From Akkermansiaceae bacterium (GTDB taxonomy: Bacteria > Verrucomicrobiota > Verrucomicrobiia > Verrucomicrobiales > Akkermansiaceae), in the NCBI GenBank assembly GCA_019634595.1, contig JAHCBC010000002.1, positions 620,001 to 684,000 on the forward strand: DNA of 64,000 nucleotides, written 5' to 3'. This document shows, in pieces, positions 44,048-53,651 of this stretch. Both the position numbers and the translations under genes were made by a program. Position 1 is the stretch's first letter; each line of letters begins with the position of its first letter. The notes below the pieces were generated by a model. The model was not told the DNA's origin and did not search any database. It saw only the letters and a list, made by a program, of their open reading frames with translations.

Positions 44048-46556
44048 CAAGGGTGAAAGGCAAGGAGGCCGACGGCAAATCGCGCAGAGTGAGGCTGAAC
44101 ATGATGCCGAACTCGTCTTTCAGGCGGTTGTCCCGGTGGGTGATTCCCACTCCGGCGATCCATTTTCCGAGATCGCGGTGGAGGGTGTATTGCTGGACCT
44201 CCAGCGTGTTGTCATCCAGTTCCAGGATGTGTTTCGTGCCGACACCCCAGTTCTCCGCGATGCGGGTGTAGGTGCGGAGATCGATGCGGTTGGAGTCCTG
44301 GAACACCGGGTGGTTGTCCAGCGTCCGGTAGCCGATGGAAAAGTAGAAGTCCTGGGTCGCCTGGAAGGTCACCGACGTGGCGAACTCGGTGAAGCCCGAT
44401 CCTCCGTCGAACAGCGGGAACTGGGTTTCCAGGTTCACCGTCATCCATGGCAGGGGTCTCCAGCCGAGGTCGTTGTAGAGGTTGGAGAAACTGCTGCCGG
44501 ACTGCTCATCCTCCAGGAAGGTGTCCATGTAGGTGTCCAGGAACAGCCACTCGTAGGACTGGCCGTCCCGCTTGGTGATCAGCCGGTTCCTCGCACCCAG
44601 CCGGAGCGTGTTCCAGTCCTGGAAGTCATCGATGGCGGTGTAGCGGTTCGGTGAGAGCGGCCGCGGGCGGGTGGTGAAGGTGAGGCGGTCGATCTTCGGC
44701 TGCAGCTCGTCCAGTTCATCCGCGGAGAGGAGCGACCAGTTCGCGTAGGGCTGGAGGACGTGGAGCAGGCCGTCGATGCCCCACTTGTGGTTCTGGATGG
44801 AGACATAGTCCTTGGAGAACTTCAGCGACGCCTCCGCGCCGAGGTGGTAGATCATCCGGTCGAAGTTGCTGGCCGGGCCGTCCACGGAGTCGTAGCGGGT
44901 GTAGCCGATGCCGGCGTGCGGGACGAAGCTCAGCCAGCCGCCGAAGTTCATCGGCATCGAGAAGTCATGGAACGTGTGGAGGCGGGTGAAGCCGGTGTCG
45001 ATCAGTTGGTGGCGGAGGGCATCCGCCTTGGCTAGGTTCACCGCCCCCCCGGCGTCCTGATAGGCGAGGATCTGGCGGGCCAGGATCAGCTCGTAGCCGC
45101 CCAGTTGGCTGAGGTAGCGCGGGCGGTCACCCACCGGGCCATCCAGAAGCGGCCGGATGATCGAATTTTTCCGGACATCGGATGTCTGGTCACCAAGGAC
45201 CGAGAAAGACGTGCTGCCCTCGTGCAGGATCGGCAGCCCGAACAACGGGCCGCGCGCCTGGTCGTAGGCGATTTCCGGATGGCGGGTGTCCGTCCGGTAG
45301 AAATCATTCAGGCGGAAGCGCCCGTAGAGGGAGAGCAGGGATTTCTCATCCCGGCGGAAGATGCCCAGCGTGTTGTCCGGGAAAGGATCCTCACCATAGT
45401 TTTTCGGGTCGAAGTCCTCCAGATAGTAGAGGTCGCTGAGAAAGGTCAGGTTGGCGTCCGCGTGCCATTCCGCCTGGTCGGGGACTTCAAATGGAAAGCG
45501 CTGCTTCAACTGGAGCTGGTAGCGGTCCTCGTTCACGGAGTTCCGGTTCACCCCGGAGCGGGAGATGTCCGGGTTGAGGTCGTTCAGATAGTAGAGGCTG
45601 AGGCCCGTGATGTTGGTGTTCGAAGTGTCCGTGGCATCCTTCAGGGCGAGGCCGAACCCCACACCCCGGCGGGCGCGGAAGTCGAAATGCCATTTCGAGA
45701 GCAACCAGGGATCCGCCCCGGTGGACTCATCCCCGCCCAGCATGATGCCGTAGCTGTTGAGCAGGTAGGGACCCCAGTTCGTCCGGGCTCCGGGGATGAA
45801 ATGGTAGCCCAGTTCGGAGTCGAGGGGCTGGCTGAGGTAGGGCAGCCAGAACACGGGCGTGTCCCCCGCGTAGAGCTTCATGTTCCGGAAGACGATCTTT
45901 TCCCCCGGATAGACATTCGTCTGACCGGCCCGCACCCAGTAGCTGGGGTCCTGGGAGTCGTCGGTCGTGATCCCGGCGTCCTCCCCCACGAAGACCTGCT
46001 TGCCGTTGATGGTCTGGACCTGGAATTTTCCGGCTTCGAGGAAAATGGGATCGACCGAGGCGCGCAGGCCGGTGGTGTCGAGCTGCTTGGTCTCGTAGAA
46101 ATAAACCGTGCGGTCCCCTTTCTGGGCGAGATTGCCTTGATAGAGGGTGACGTTGCCCTCGAAGGTGATGGACTTCGCGACCATGTCCAGCACCGCGCTG
46201 TCGGCGAAAATCTCCAGCCCGTTGTCTCCGGTCAGCTTCACCGGTCCGCGGGCGCGGATCTTGTCCTTCACGTTGCCTTCCAGTCCGTTGTTGGTGAGTT
46301 TGATGTTCTCCGGCAGGGATGCCATCCCCTCCACCTGGGTGCCGAAGGCGATCTCCGGAGCGGGCACCGGGGTGATCATGTCCACGGCGGGGCCGACGTT
46401 GCCATCCGGCTGGATTTCAGGGGGATTCGGCGTGGCGGGCAGCGGTGCGGGAGCCGGGGCAGGCACTGCCGGGACGGGTGCGGGAACCGGCGCATCCTGT
46501 GCGTGGAGCGGGGAAAGGAGCAGCGGACCGGAGATCAGCGCGACGAGCTTGGACAT
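44037..46556 (-). CDS. lptD: LPS-assembly protein LptD
   Basis: 839 residues from the ATG at 46554-46556, which opens a leader ([20 protein letters not shown]); the frame is open much further up, through the promoter region and rfbB on the other strand, which is a compositional artefact. After a Pro-rich linker comes an OstA/LptA-like N-domain ([33 protein letters not shown]). The rest is the 26-strand barrel domain, with the LptD signature around [20 protein letters not shown]. It inserts LPS into the outer leaflet of the outer membrane together with LptE, which is not seen here. Confidence 0.9.
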   Translation of the reverse strand: MSKLVALISGPLLLSPLHAQDAPVPAPVPAVPAPAPAPLPATPNPPEIQPDGNVGPAVDMITPVPAPEIAFGTQVEGMASLPENIKLTNNGLEGNVKDKIRARGPVKLTGDNGLEIFADSAVLDMVAKSITFEGNVTLYQGNLAQKGDRTVYFYETKQLDTTGLRASVDPIFLEAGKFQVQTINGKQVFVGEDAGITTDDSQDPSYWVRAGQTNVYPGEKIVFRNMKLYAGDTPVFWLPYLSQPLDSELGYHFIPGARTNWGPYLLNSYGIMLGGDESTGADPWLLSKWHFDFRARRGVGFGLALKDATDTSNTNITGLSLYYLNDLNPDISRSGVNRNSVNEDRYQLQLKQRFPFEVPDQAEWHADANLTFLSDLYYLEDFDPKNYGEDPFPDNTLGIFRRDEKSLLSLYGRFRLNDFYRTDTRHPEIAYDQARGPLFGLPILHEGSTSFSVLGDQTSDVRKNSIIRPLLDGPVGDRPRYLSQLGGYELILARQILAYQDAGGAVNLAKADALRHQLIDTGFTRLHTFHDFSMPMNFGGWLSFVPHAGIGYTRYDSVDGPASNFDRMIYHLGAEASLKFSKDYVSIQNHKWGIDGLLHVLQPYANWSLLSADELDELQPKIDRLTFTTRPRPLSPNRYTAIDDFQDWNTLRLGARNRLITKRDGQSYEWLFLDTYMDTFLEDEQSGSSFSNLYNDLGWRPLPWMTVNLETQFPLFDGGSGFTEFATSVTFQATQDFYFSIGYRTLDNHPVFQDSNRIDLRTYTRIAENWGVGTKHILELDDNTLEVQQYTLHRDLGKWIAGVGITHRDNRLKDEFGIMFSLTLRDLPSASLPFTLDAE

Positions 46557-46599
46557 CGCCGTGATAAGAGTTTGACGGGGGGCCGAAGTAAAGAGGGAA

Positions 46600-46624
46600 A
46601 GCCGGACGAACCCTGCGTCCGGCT
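46600..46624. promoter_or_regulatory. Perfect 9-bp hairpin in the lptD/rfbB divergent region
   Basis: AGCCGGACG (46600-46608) pairs exactly with CGTCCGGCT (46616-46624) around AACCCTG. It lies 44 bp upstream of the lptD start. On the minus strand it is followed by TTCCCTCTTT, giving an attenuator-like shape in the lptD leader. Otherwise nothing recognised in 46557-46739. Confidence 0.4.
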
Positions 46625-46739
46625 GGTGGTCCTGTCTTGCCGCGCTCGATTTCTTACGGAGTTGTCCGGTGGAGGGAGAGGGGGAATGGCTCCGTCCCCT
46701 CTTTTCATTTGCCGGGAAGCCGCCTATGAATGTCCCGCC

Positions 46740-47735
46740 GTGAGCATCGCCACCCGTTCCATCATCGTCACCGGAGGCGCGGGCTTCATCGGCTCCCATC
46801 TCGTCCGCCGCCTGCTCGCGGACGGCCACCGCGTCCTGAACATCGACAAGCTCACGTATGCGGGGAATCTCCTCTCGCTTGCGGATGTCAGCGGCCACCC
46901 CGCCTACTCGTTCCTCCAGGCGGACATCGCCGACGCCCGCGTGATGCATGAGGCATTTTCGTCGTTCCGGCCGGACGTCGTTTTCCACCTCGCGGCGGAA
47001 AGCCATGTTGACCGGTCGATCACCGGGCCGATGGCGTTCATCGAAACCAACGTCACGGGGACGGCCACGCTTCTCCAGGCGGCCCTGGAGACATGGCACC
47101 GTCATCCGCGCCCGGAGGATTTCCGTTTCATCCACGTTTCGACCGACGAAGTGTTCGGTGCGCTGGGCGACGAAGGCGTGTTCACGGAAAGCAGCCCTTA
47201 TCAACCGCGCTCACCCTACTCCGCCAGCAAGGCCGCCAGCGACCACCTGGTGCGCGCCTGGGGGGAAACCTACGGCCTGCCCTTCATCATCACCAACAGC
47301 TCCAACAACTACGGACCCAGCCAACACCCGGAAAAGTTGATCCCGCTGGCGATCACCCGCGCCCTCCGCGGCGAGCCGATCCCCATCTATGGCAACGGCA
47401 CCCAGGTGCGGGACTGGCTGCACGTTCTCGACCACTGCGATGCCCTCGTCCGCGTGGCCACGCTCGGCCGCAACCACGAAACCTACCTCATCGGCGGTGG
47501 CAATGAGTGGCGGAACCTCGATCTCGTCCATGAACTGTGCCGGATTCTGGACCGGCTGGCCCCGAAGTCCTCCGGGGGCAGCTATGCGGAACAGATCACC
47601 TTCGTGGCGGACCGCCCCGGGCATGACTTCCGCTACGCGCTGGACGCCGCGAAGGTCCGTGCCCACACCGGCTGGGCACCGGATGTCACGCGCGAGGGAT
47701 TCGCCTCCACCGTGGAGTGGTACCTCGGAAGGTAG
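46740..47735 (+). CDS. rfbB: dTDP-glucose 4,6-dehydratase
   Basis: 331 residues from GTG 46740; an ATG at 46731 is in another frame. Extended [19 protein letters not shown] at the N-terminus (NAD binding), [21 protein letters not shown], and [15 protein letters not shown] with catalytic Tyr-x3-Lys; [17 protein letters not shown] and [10 protein letters not shown] are RfbB-specific. It converts dTDP-glucose to dTDP-4-keto-6-deoxyglucose, precursor of rhamnose in O-antigen. rfbA, C and D are absent. Its TAG stop is the TAG of the repeat element's first GTAGCG, so the insertion set the C-terminus. Confidence 0.93.
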   Translation: MSIATRSIIVTGGAGFIGSHLVRRLLADGHRVLNIDKLTYAGNLLSLADVSGHPAYSFLQADIADARVMHEAFSSFRPDVVFHLAAESHVDRSITGPMAFIETNVTGTATLLQAALETWHRHPRPEDFRFIHVSTDEVFGALGDEGVFTESSPYQPRSPYSASKAASDHLVRAWGETYGLPFIITNSSNNYGPSQHPEKLIPLAITRALRGEPIPIYGNGTQVRDWLHVLDHCDALVRVATLGRNHETYLIGGGNEWRNLDLVHELCRILDRLAPKSSGGSYAEQITFVADRPGHDFRYALDAAKVRAHTGWAPDVTREGFASTVEWYLGR

Positions 47736-47874
47736 CGGAGGTTGTGAGACCTTCGGTTGGGATGCTTTTCTATCATCCCACGATGCCGCAGCAGATGGAT
47801 GCCGTCCATTTCCTGACGATAGCCGCAAGGCGGATGCCATTCACCCAGCCGAAGGTCTCACGGCCTCCGCTACC
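47731..47874. repeat. MITE/REP-like element with 30-bp terminal inverted repeats
   Basis: Arm 47731-47760 (GGTAGCGGAGGTTGTGAGAC...) pairs with 47845-47874 at 27 of 30 positions. The 84-bp centre contains smaller hairpins (for example around GGGATGCTTTTCTATCATCCC) but no gene. The outer GTAGCG and overall size (144 bp) match the element at 10021-10186. The left arm overlaps the end of rfbB. Confidence 0.82.
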
Positions 47875-47918
47875 TCCATTGGTGCCTCATGAATTTCTTT
47901 CATCCTCCATAACAGGCT

Positions 47919-47934
47919 CATGGCATAGGCCATG
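47919..47934. promoter_or_regulatory. Small palindrome upstream of urtB
   Basis: CATGGC-ATAG-GCCATG, a perfect 6-bp hairpin, 20 bp before the urtB start. Similar to the CATGGC...GCCATG core inside the 10021-10186 element. Could be an operator or a repeat remnant. Confidence 0.35.
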
Positions 47935-47953
47935 CTAACTCCGGCATCTTCCG

Positions 47954-49690
47954 ATGCTGAAGAAACTGTTCCACCTCGGCTCCGCCTTCGCGCCGCTGCT
48001 CGTCGCCTGTGTCCTCGCGGGGCATCTGCGTGCGCAGGAAGCGCCCTCCGCATCCCCGCGCCAGCTCATCGCCAACGCGGTTTCCGCCGCCACCCCGGAT
48101 GAGCAGAAGGACCTGATCCTGGCGATGAGGGGCACTCCTTCCCCCGAGATTGTCGGGTGGCTGGAGAAGTGGAAGGGCGGGGAAATCTACGTCCACACCA
48201 GTGATGACGGGACGGCGGTCACCGCATTGCTCCTCACCGGCCAGCCGAATGCCGATGGGGCCAGCGCCGCGGTGAAGGTGGCGGACGGCACGCCCTTCAC
48301 CGGCGCTGACGGGCAGCCCATTCTCATCAATCCGGATGAAGTCCCCGCAGCCGACACCACCTCCGCCATCCGCCGGGCGATGAAGGAAGTCTCCGATCTC
48401 GCCGCGCTCGCGGACCCGGATCCGGTCCGCCGCCTGCGTGCCGTCAAGGACTCCGCCATCGGCCAGAATCCGGAAAAGCTCCCCGGCCTGCAACTGCTGG
48501 AAAAGACGGAGAAAGACGGAAAAATCCAACGGGCGCTCCGCGAATCCATCGCTCTCATCCAGCTCAAATCTTCCGTTCCCGCGGAAAAAATCTCCGCCTG
48601 CAAGACCTTGGGCGAACTCCACTCCCTCGCCGCACAGGATGCCCTGCGGACGCTGCTCAAGGAGGCCCAGACCGCCAATGACAAGCCCCTCGCATCCGCC
48701 GCGCAGACCGCCATTGATTCCATCAACGGCCACGTTTCACGGATCAACGCCGCGGGAACCGCCTTCCGTGGTCTTTCCCTTGGTTCGGTGCTGCTGGTGG
48801 TCGCCATCGGCCTGGCCATCACCTTCGGCCTCATGGGGGTCATCAACATGGCCCACGGCGAGTTCATCGCGGTGGGGGCCTACACCACCTATGTCATCCA
48901 GAACGTCTTCGCCGCCGGCCTGAAACTCTCGCCCTTCGGCTTCTCCCTCAGCATCCCCGGCTTCAATGTGGCGGGCGGGGACAACACCTACTTCATCCTC
49001 GCCATCCCCGCGAGCTTCCTCATCGCCGCGCTGGTGGGCATCCTGCTGGAACGTTCTGTCATCCAGTTCCTCTACAAGCGGCCGCTGGAGTCCCTGCTGG
49101 CCACCTGGGGCATCTCGCTGGTCATGCAGCAGATCCTCAAGTTCGTTTTCGGGTCGAACAACGTGCAGGTCAACAGCCCCGCATGGCTCTCCGGGAACTG
49201 GACCGTGAATGACGTCATCTTCGGCTGGAACCGCCTGTTCGTCATCGGCTTCGCCGTCCTCATCATCGCCGGCACCTGGCTGGTGCTCAACAAGACCTCC
49301 CTCGGCCTGCTCATCCGCGCGGTGATGCAGAACCGCAACATGGCCGCCTGCATGGGCGTGAGGACGGAACGGGTGAACACGATGACCTTCGCCTTCGGCT
49401 GCGGCCTGGCCGGGCTGGCGGGCGCGTTCCTTTCCCAGATCGGCAACGTGGGGCCGACCATGGGCCAGCTCTACATCGTGGATTCCTTCATGACCGTCGT
49501 CGTGGGCGGTGTCGGCAACATCGTCGGCACGGTGATCAGCGCGCTGGGCATCGGCGTGGCGGACCAGACCTTCCAGCAATACCTCGGCAATCCGGTGATC
49601 GGCAAGATCCTCGTCCTCGGTGCGATCATCCTCTTCCTGCAATGGCGTCCCGCAGGCCTCTTCGTCACCCGGTCCCGCAGCCTCGACTAA
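47954..49690 (+). CDS. urtB: Urea ABC transporter permease UrtB
   Basis: 578 residues. A leader (about 1-27) and a periplasmic helical N-domain (to about 270), as in other UrtB proteins, precede the LivH-like permease: ITFGLMGVINMAHGEFIAVG, then membrane segments and LLEGYKRPLESL-type coupling around FLYKRPLESLLATWG, ending TVVVGGVGNIVGTVISALGI. Together with UrtC it forms the inner-membrane channel for urea uptake. The first gene of the cluster here; canonical order would put urtA first. 4 bp separate its stop from urtC. Confidence 0.93.
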   Translation: MLKKLFHLGSAFAPLLVACVLAGHLRAQEAPSASPRQLIANAVSAATPDEQKDLILAMRGTPSPEIVGWLEKWKGGEIYVHTSDDGTAVTALLLTGQPNADGASAAVKVADGTPFTGADGQPILINPDEVPAADTTSAIRRAMKEVSDLAALADPDPVRRLRAVKDSAIGQNPEKLPGLQLLEKTEKDGKIQRALRESIALIQLKSSVPAEKISACKTLGELHSLAAQDALRTLLKEAQTANDKPLASAAQTAIDSINGHVSRINAAGTAFRGLSLGSVLLVVAIGLAITFGLMGVINMAHGEFIAVGAYTTYVIQNVFAAGLKLSPFGFSLSIPGFNVAGGDNTYFILAIPASFLIAALVGILLERSVIQFLYKRPLESLLATWGISLVMQQILKFVFGSNNVQVNSPAWLSGNWTVNDVIFGWNRLFVIGFAVLIIAGTWLVLNKTSLGLLIRAVMQNRNMAACMGVRTERVNTMTFAFGCGLAGLAGAFLSQIGNVGPTMGQLYIVDSFMTVVVGGVGNIVGTVISALGIGVADQTFQQYLGNPVIGKILVLGAIILFLQWRPAGLFVTRSRSLD

Positions 49691-49694
49691 CCCA

Positions 49695-50816
49695 ATGACC
49701 AAAACACCGCTCACCAGCCGGATCCATCTCCCGCTCCTCATCGCCTGCGCGATCATCCTCGTCATTGTCATCCCCCTGCTGCATTCGTTCGGGTTCATCT
49801 CGGACTTCACGCTGGGGAACTGGGGGAAATATCTCTGCTACGGCATCCTGGCGATCTCCATTGATTTGCTCTGGGGCTACACCGGCCTGCTCTGCCTGGG
49901 ACAGGCCCTCTTCTTCACGCTGGGCGGCTACATGATGGGCATGCACCTCGTGCGCATGGCGGGGACCACGGAGCTGCCGACCTTCCTGACCATGGTCGGG
50001 CGCAATGACTGGCCGGTGTTTTTCCAGCCGTTCTCCAGCTTCACCTTCGCCCTGCTGGCCATGGTGCTGGTGCCGGGCGTCCTGGCCTACATCTTCGGCT
50101 ACCTCGCCTTCCGGTCGCGCATCAAGGGCGTGTATTTCTCCATTCTCACCCAGGCGCTCACCTACGGCGCTGCGCTGCTGTTCTTCCGCAACGAACTGCT
50201 GATGGGCGGCAACAACGGCTTCACCAACTTCGACACGCTCCTCGGCTTCTCCCTGCGCGAAGTCGGCACCAAGCGCGGCCTCTACATCGCCACCGCCATC
50301 CTCCTGATCTCCGTCGTCGCGCTCTGCAAATGGCTGACCGGTTCCCGCTTCGGCCTGATCCAGCGGGCGATCCGGGATTCGGAAAACCGCGTGTTGTTCT
50401 CCGGCTACTCCACGGCGAACTTCAAGCTGTTCGTGTTCGTCATCAGCGCGGTCATCGCCAGCTTCGCGGGCGCGCTGTTCGTTCCACAGGTGGGCATCAT
50501 CAACCCCAGCGAGATGGAGACGGGCAAGTCGCTGGAGGCCGTCGTCTGGGTCGCCCTCGGTGGGCGCGGCACCATCATCGGGCCGGTGCTGGGGGCGATC
50601 AGCGTGAATGCCCTCAAGAGCTGGGCATCCTCCGGAGCCACGGCGGATTTCTGGCCGCTGATCCTCGGCGGCTCCTTCGTCCTCGTCGTCCTTTTCATGC
50701 CAAAGGGGATCGTCGGCATCCCCGGCCAGGTCCGCGGACTGGTCACCAGACTCACCCGCAAGAAGGAAGAGGAGAAGCCCGCTCCCATCCCCACCTCCGC
50801 AACCCTGAAGCCCTGA
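49695..50816 (+). CDS. urtC: Urea ABC transporter permease UrtC
   Basis: 373 residues from the ATG at 49695, 4 bp after the urtB stop. LivM-like permease with about ten membrane segments: LPLLIACAIILVIVIPLLHS, YGILAISIDLLWGYTGLLCL, GQALFFTLGGYMMGMHLVR, ending VWVALGGRGTIIGPVLGA and a charged cytoplasmic tail. Pairs with UrtB. Followed after 3 bp by urtD, so urtBCDE is one transcription unit. Confidence 0.94.
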   Translation: MTKTPLTSRIHLPLLIACAIILVIVIPLLHSFGFISDFTLGNWGKYLCYGILAISIDLLWGYTGLLCLGQALFFTLGGYMMGMHLVRMAGTTELPTFLTMVGRNDWPVFFQPFSSFTFALLAMVLVPGVLAYIFGYLAFRSRIKGVYFSILTQALTYGAALLFFRNELLMGGNNGFTNFDTLLGFSLREVGTKRGLYIATAILLISVVALCKWLTGSRFGLIQRAIRDSENRVLFSGYSTANFKLFVFVISAVIASFAGALFVPQVGIINPSEMETGKSLEAVVWVALGGRGTIIGPVLGAISVNALKSWASSGATADFWPLILGGSFVLVVLFMPKGIVGIPGQVRGLVTRLTRKKEEEKPAPIPTSATLKP

Positions 50817-50819
50817 GCC

Positions 50820-51608
50820 ATGGACGTCTATCCCACCCTGCCACGCAAACCCTTCCTCCTCGCCGCGGAAGGCCTCACCCGCTCCTTCGACGGATTCAAG
50901 GCCATCAACGACCTGAATTTCTATCTGGATGAAGGGGAACTCCGCACCGTCATCGGCCCCAACGGAGCGGGCAAGACCACCTTCCTCGACCTGATCACCG
51001 GCCGCACCAAGCCGGACGTGGGCACCCTGAAGTGGGACGACGGCCAGCACGATCTGCTGAAGATGAGCGAGTATGAGATCTACCGCCTCGGCATCGGCAG
51101 GAAATTCCAGACGCCGACCGTCTACAACGACCACACCGTCACGGAGAACCTCATTCTCTCCCTCGCCGGCTCGCGCGGCATCTGGCACTCCCTTTTCGGC
51201 AAGGTGACCGCAGCGCAGAAGGAACGCATCGCGGAGATCCTCTCCATCATCAAGCTCTCCGACCACGCCCACCGCAAGGCCGGGATCCTCGCCCACGGCC
51301 AGAAGCAATGGCTGGAGATCGGCATGCTCCTCGCCCAGGACGCGCGCCTGCTGCTGGTGGATGAACCCGCCGCCGGCATGACGGATGAGGAAACCTACCG
51401 CACCGGAGAACTCCTGCTCTCCCTGGCGGGCAAGCACACCATCGTCGTCATCGAGCATGACATGACCTTCGTCCGCCAGATCTCCCAGGGCCGGAAAGTC
51501 ACCGTCCTCCACCAGGGCCATGTGCTCTGCGAAGGCCCCGTCGATCAGGTCCAGTCCGATGAGCGCGTCATCGAAGTCTATCTCGGTCGCAAGTCCAAGG
51601 CCGCCTGA
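50820..51608 (+). CDS. urtD: Urea ABC transporter ATP-binding protein UrtD
   Basis: 262 residues. LivG-like ATPase: Walker A GPNGAGKTTFLDLI (46-59), signature AHGQKQWLEIGMLLA (the degenerate form typical of UrtD), Walker B LLLVDEPAAGMTD, H-loop VIEHDM. The RKFQTPTVYNDHTVTENL segment is characteristic of the UrtD subgroup. Energises urea import with UrtE. Confidence 0.94.
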   Translation: MDVYPTLPRKPFLLAAEGLTRSFDGFKAINDLNFYLDEGELRTVIGPNGAGKTTFLDLITGRTKPDVGTLKWDDGQHDLLKMSEYEIYRLGIGRKFQTPTVYNDHTVTENLILSLAGSRGIWHSLFGKVTAAQKERIAEILSIIKLSDHAHRKAGILAHGQKQWLEIGMLLAQDARLLLVDEPAAGMTDEETYRTGELLLSLAGKHTIVVIEHDMTFVRQISQGRKVTVLHQGHVLCEGPVDQVQSDERVIEVYLGRKSKAA

Positions 51609-51647
51609 TCCCAATCATCCCCTTCCCAATCCCCAATCTCTTTTCCG

Positions 51648-52370
51648 ATGCCCGCCACCGCCATCCAGGAAAGCCTCCGCATCTCCAACCTCCGTGTCTC
51701 CATCGGCGGCAGCGCCATTCTCCGTGGCATCGATCTCTCGATCCGTCCCCAATCCGTGTTCTGCCTGATGGGCCGGAACGGCGTGGGCAAGTCCACCACC
51801 CTCAAGGCACTCACCGGCCTCTATCCGGCGGACTCCGGCAGCTTCATTCTGGATGGCCGGGACATCACCCGCCTCCCGGCCGCGTCCCGCGCCCGCACGG
51901 GCCTGGGCTATGTGCCCCAGGGGCGTGACATCTTCCCGCTGCTCACCGTGGAGGAGAACCTCTTCATCGGCGTGAAAGCCCGCGGGGAGAAGATCGACAA
52001 GGCCGAAGTGGACCGCATCTACACCCTCTTCCCCATCATCCGCGAGTTCCTCCACCGCAAGGGAGGCATGCTCTCCGGCGGCCAGCAGCAGCAACTCGCC
52101 ATCGGCCGCGCCCTGCTCACGAAGCCGAAACTCCTGATCCTGGACGAGCCGACGGAGGGCATCCAGCCGAACATCATCGACCAGATCGGCGACGCCATCA
52201 GGATGCTCCGGGAAGAGGGCCGCATGAGCATCCTGCTCGTCGAACAGTACCTCGACTTCTGCAAGGAGCTTGGGGATGACTTCGCCATCCTGGAGCGTGG
52301 ATCCGTGGCCGTTTCGGGAACGATGGACGAACTCACCGATGGCGTGGTGAAGGAGTTCCTCACCGTCTAG
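51648..52370 (+). CDS. urtE: Urea ABC transporter ATP-binding protein UrtE
   Basis: 240 residues from the ATG at 51648, 39 bp after urtD. LivF-like ATPase: Walker A GRNGVGKSTTLKAL, GLGYVPQGRDIFPLLTVEEN, signature LSGGQQQQLAIGRAL, Walker B LLILDEPTEGIQPNIIDQI, H-loop LLVEQYLDF. The GIQPNII stretch is specific for UrtE. A strong terminator follows, so the BCDE unit ends here. Confidence 0.95.
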   Translation: MPATAIQESLRISNLRVSIGGSAILRGIDLSIRPQSVFCLMGRNGVGKSTTLKALTGLYPADSGSFILDGRDITRLPAASRARTGLGYVPQGRDIFPLLTVEENLFIGVKARGEKIDKAEVDRIYTLFPIIREFLHRKGGMLSGGQQQQLAIGRALLTKPKLLILDEPTEGIQPNIIDQIGDAIRMLREEGRMSILLVEQYLDFCKELGDDFAILERGSVAVSGTMDELTDGVVKEFLTV

Positions 52371-52402
52371 ACAAGCCTCCCCCTTCCTTCCTCCTGATCT
52401 CC

Positions 52403-52430
52403 AGAGGGACGCATCCGCGTCCCTCTTTCC
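52403..52430 (+). terminator. Terminator of urtBCDE
   Basis: AGAGGGACGC (52403-52412) pairs exactly with GCGTCCCTCT (52417-52426) around ATCC; TTTCC follows. It lies 33 bp after the urtE stop. Confidence 0.8.
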
Positions 52431-52667
52431 GTTTCCACGCCATCGCGGGAACGATTGCCAAAGTCACGGCATATCCGCCATTTCCACGCTTCATGCGCCA
52501 GATTCATATCAGGCGGAGCTACGGATGAATTCCTCTGATGGAAGGCTCTAACAACTACTATAAATTTAATAGAATCAGCCTTCCGTGGAAAATCATGGCA
52601 CGGATCAAGCATTACACGGGAGCCAGACGATCAGACTGATCGCGCCATACCAATAAGCAGCCTAACC
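52431..52667 (+). other. Porin/urtA promoter region
   Basis: 237 bp without a gene. AT-rich around 52545-52575 (ACTATAAATTTAATAG), where a sigma-70-like -10 could lie. The sigma-54-like site is reported separately. Confidence 0.5.
52596..52610 (+). promoter_or_regulatory. Candidate sigma-54 (-24/-12) promoter
   Basis: TGGCACGGATCAAGC, 58 bp before the porin start. The -24 box TGGCACG is perfect; the -12 box has AAGC for TTGC, but the GG and GC pairs are at the right distance. Nitrogen control by sigma-54 is common for urea transport in other bacteria. Confidence 0.4.
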
Positions 52668-53525
52668 ATGAAAAAACATCACAGTCGCACCCGCTTCGTC
52701 ACCCCGCTCCTTGCGCTCGCCCTCTCCGCCGGGGCCATGGCTGGAGTCGTGGAAAGCACCACCACCACCACCACCGTCACCGCCGCCGAAAAGGAGGATT
52801 TCCTCACGGGAACCCTGAGCTTCGACGCGAATTCGCACTTCATCTCCTATGGATGGGATGTCTGGGGGGACGGCAGCTCCCTTTCCCGCTACGCGTTCAA
52901 TCCGTCCCTTGAATTCGCATGGGAACTTCCCGGCGGCTTCACCGCGACCCTCGGCACCTGGTGGGATGTCAACGCGAAGCCCGTTGGCCTCGCTCCCGGC
53001 ACTCCGGAATCGCCGATCGGCGGCAAGATCCAGGAGATCGATGTCTGGGCGGGCCTCGCCTACAACGTCGGGGACTTCACCGCCAAGGTCACCTACCAGA
53101 ACTGGTTCTACGGAAGCGAGACAGAGGAAGTCCTTGATGTGGCTTTCTCCTATGACACGTTCCTCTCCCCGTCCCTCACCATCCACCAGCGTCTTGATGA
53201 AGGTGCGTCCGGCGGAAACACCGGCACCGTTGCCGTCCTCGGTCTCTCCCACAGCGTTGAGGCGGGTCCCGTGACCTTCTCCTTCCCGTTCAACGTCGCT
53301 TATTTCTTCCAGGACGACTATCATCCTGGCAGCACGGACAGCGGCTTCGGCTACGGCTCCCTCGGTGTCACCGCCTCCATGCCCATCTCCTTCATCAGCG
53401 ATGCCTACGGTGACTGGTCCATCCACGCTGGCCTCACCTACTACGTGACCTCCAGCGATGTCGTCGGAAACGGCCGGAAGAACGACTTCCTCACCGCGAA
53501 CGTCGGCGTCTCCATCGGCTTCTGA
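52668..53525 (+). CDS. Outer-membrane beta-barrel protein between urtE and urtA
   Basis: 285 residues. Sec leader of about 25 residues, then a Thr-rich spacer (ESTTTTTTVTAAEKE) and about a dozen amphipathic strands (FNPSLEFAWELPGGFTATL, DVWAGLAYNVGDFTAKVTYQ, GFGYGSLGVTASMPISF) ending in phenylalanine (NVGVSIGF), the usual C-terminal signal for BAM insertion. Probably a porin delivering urea or short amides to UrtA. Not recognised as a named family. Confidence 0.75.
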   Translation: MKKHHSRTRFVTPLLALALSAGAMAGVVESTTTTTTVTAAEKEDFLTGTLSFDANSHFISYGWDVWGDGSSLSRYAFNPSLEFAWELPGGFTATLGTWWDVNAKPVGLAPGTPESPIGGKIQEIDVWAGLAYNVGDFTAKVTYQNWFYGSETEEVLDVAFSYDTFLSPSLTIHQRLDEGASGGNTGTVAVLGLSHSVEAGPVTFSFPFNVAYFFQDDYHPGSTDSGFGYGSLGVTASMPISFISDAYGDWSIHAGLTYYVTSSDVVGNGRKNDFLTANVGVSIGF

Positions 53526-53554
53526 TCCCATTTGTTTGTTGCGCTATCGGTTGC

Positions 53555-53608
53555 CACGGGGAGGGCTTGTTCCCCCACAGGGGCCGCAGGCTCTCCCCGT
53601 GTGTTTTT
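53555..53608 (+). terminator. Hairpin with T-run between porin and urtA
   Basis: CACGGGGAG (53555-53563) pairs with CTCCCCGTG (53593-53601); a second pairing sits in the loop. TGTTTTTCC follows. Could terminate the porin transcript or protect its 3' end, letting urtA be expressed separately. Confidence 0.6.
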
Positions 53609-53651
53609 CCGTCCCACTCCAACTCCCTTCCCTCTTCTTCCAAGATAAACC

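Noticed and set aside
45105..46739. Long plus-strand open frame running into rfbB, opposite lptD
   Set aside because: lptD on the minus strand has leader and barrel motifs; rfbB starts cleanly at GTG 46740 with its Rossmann motif. The upstream part has no domain.
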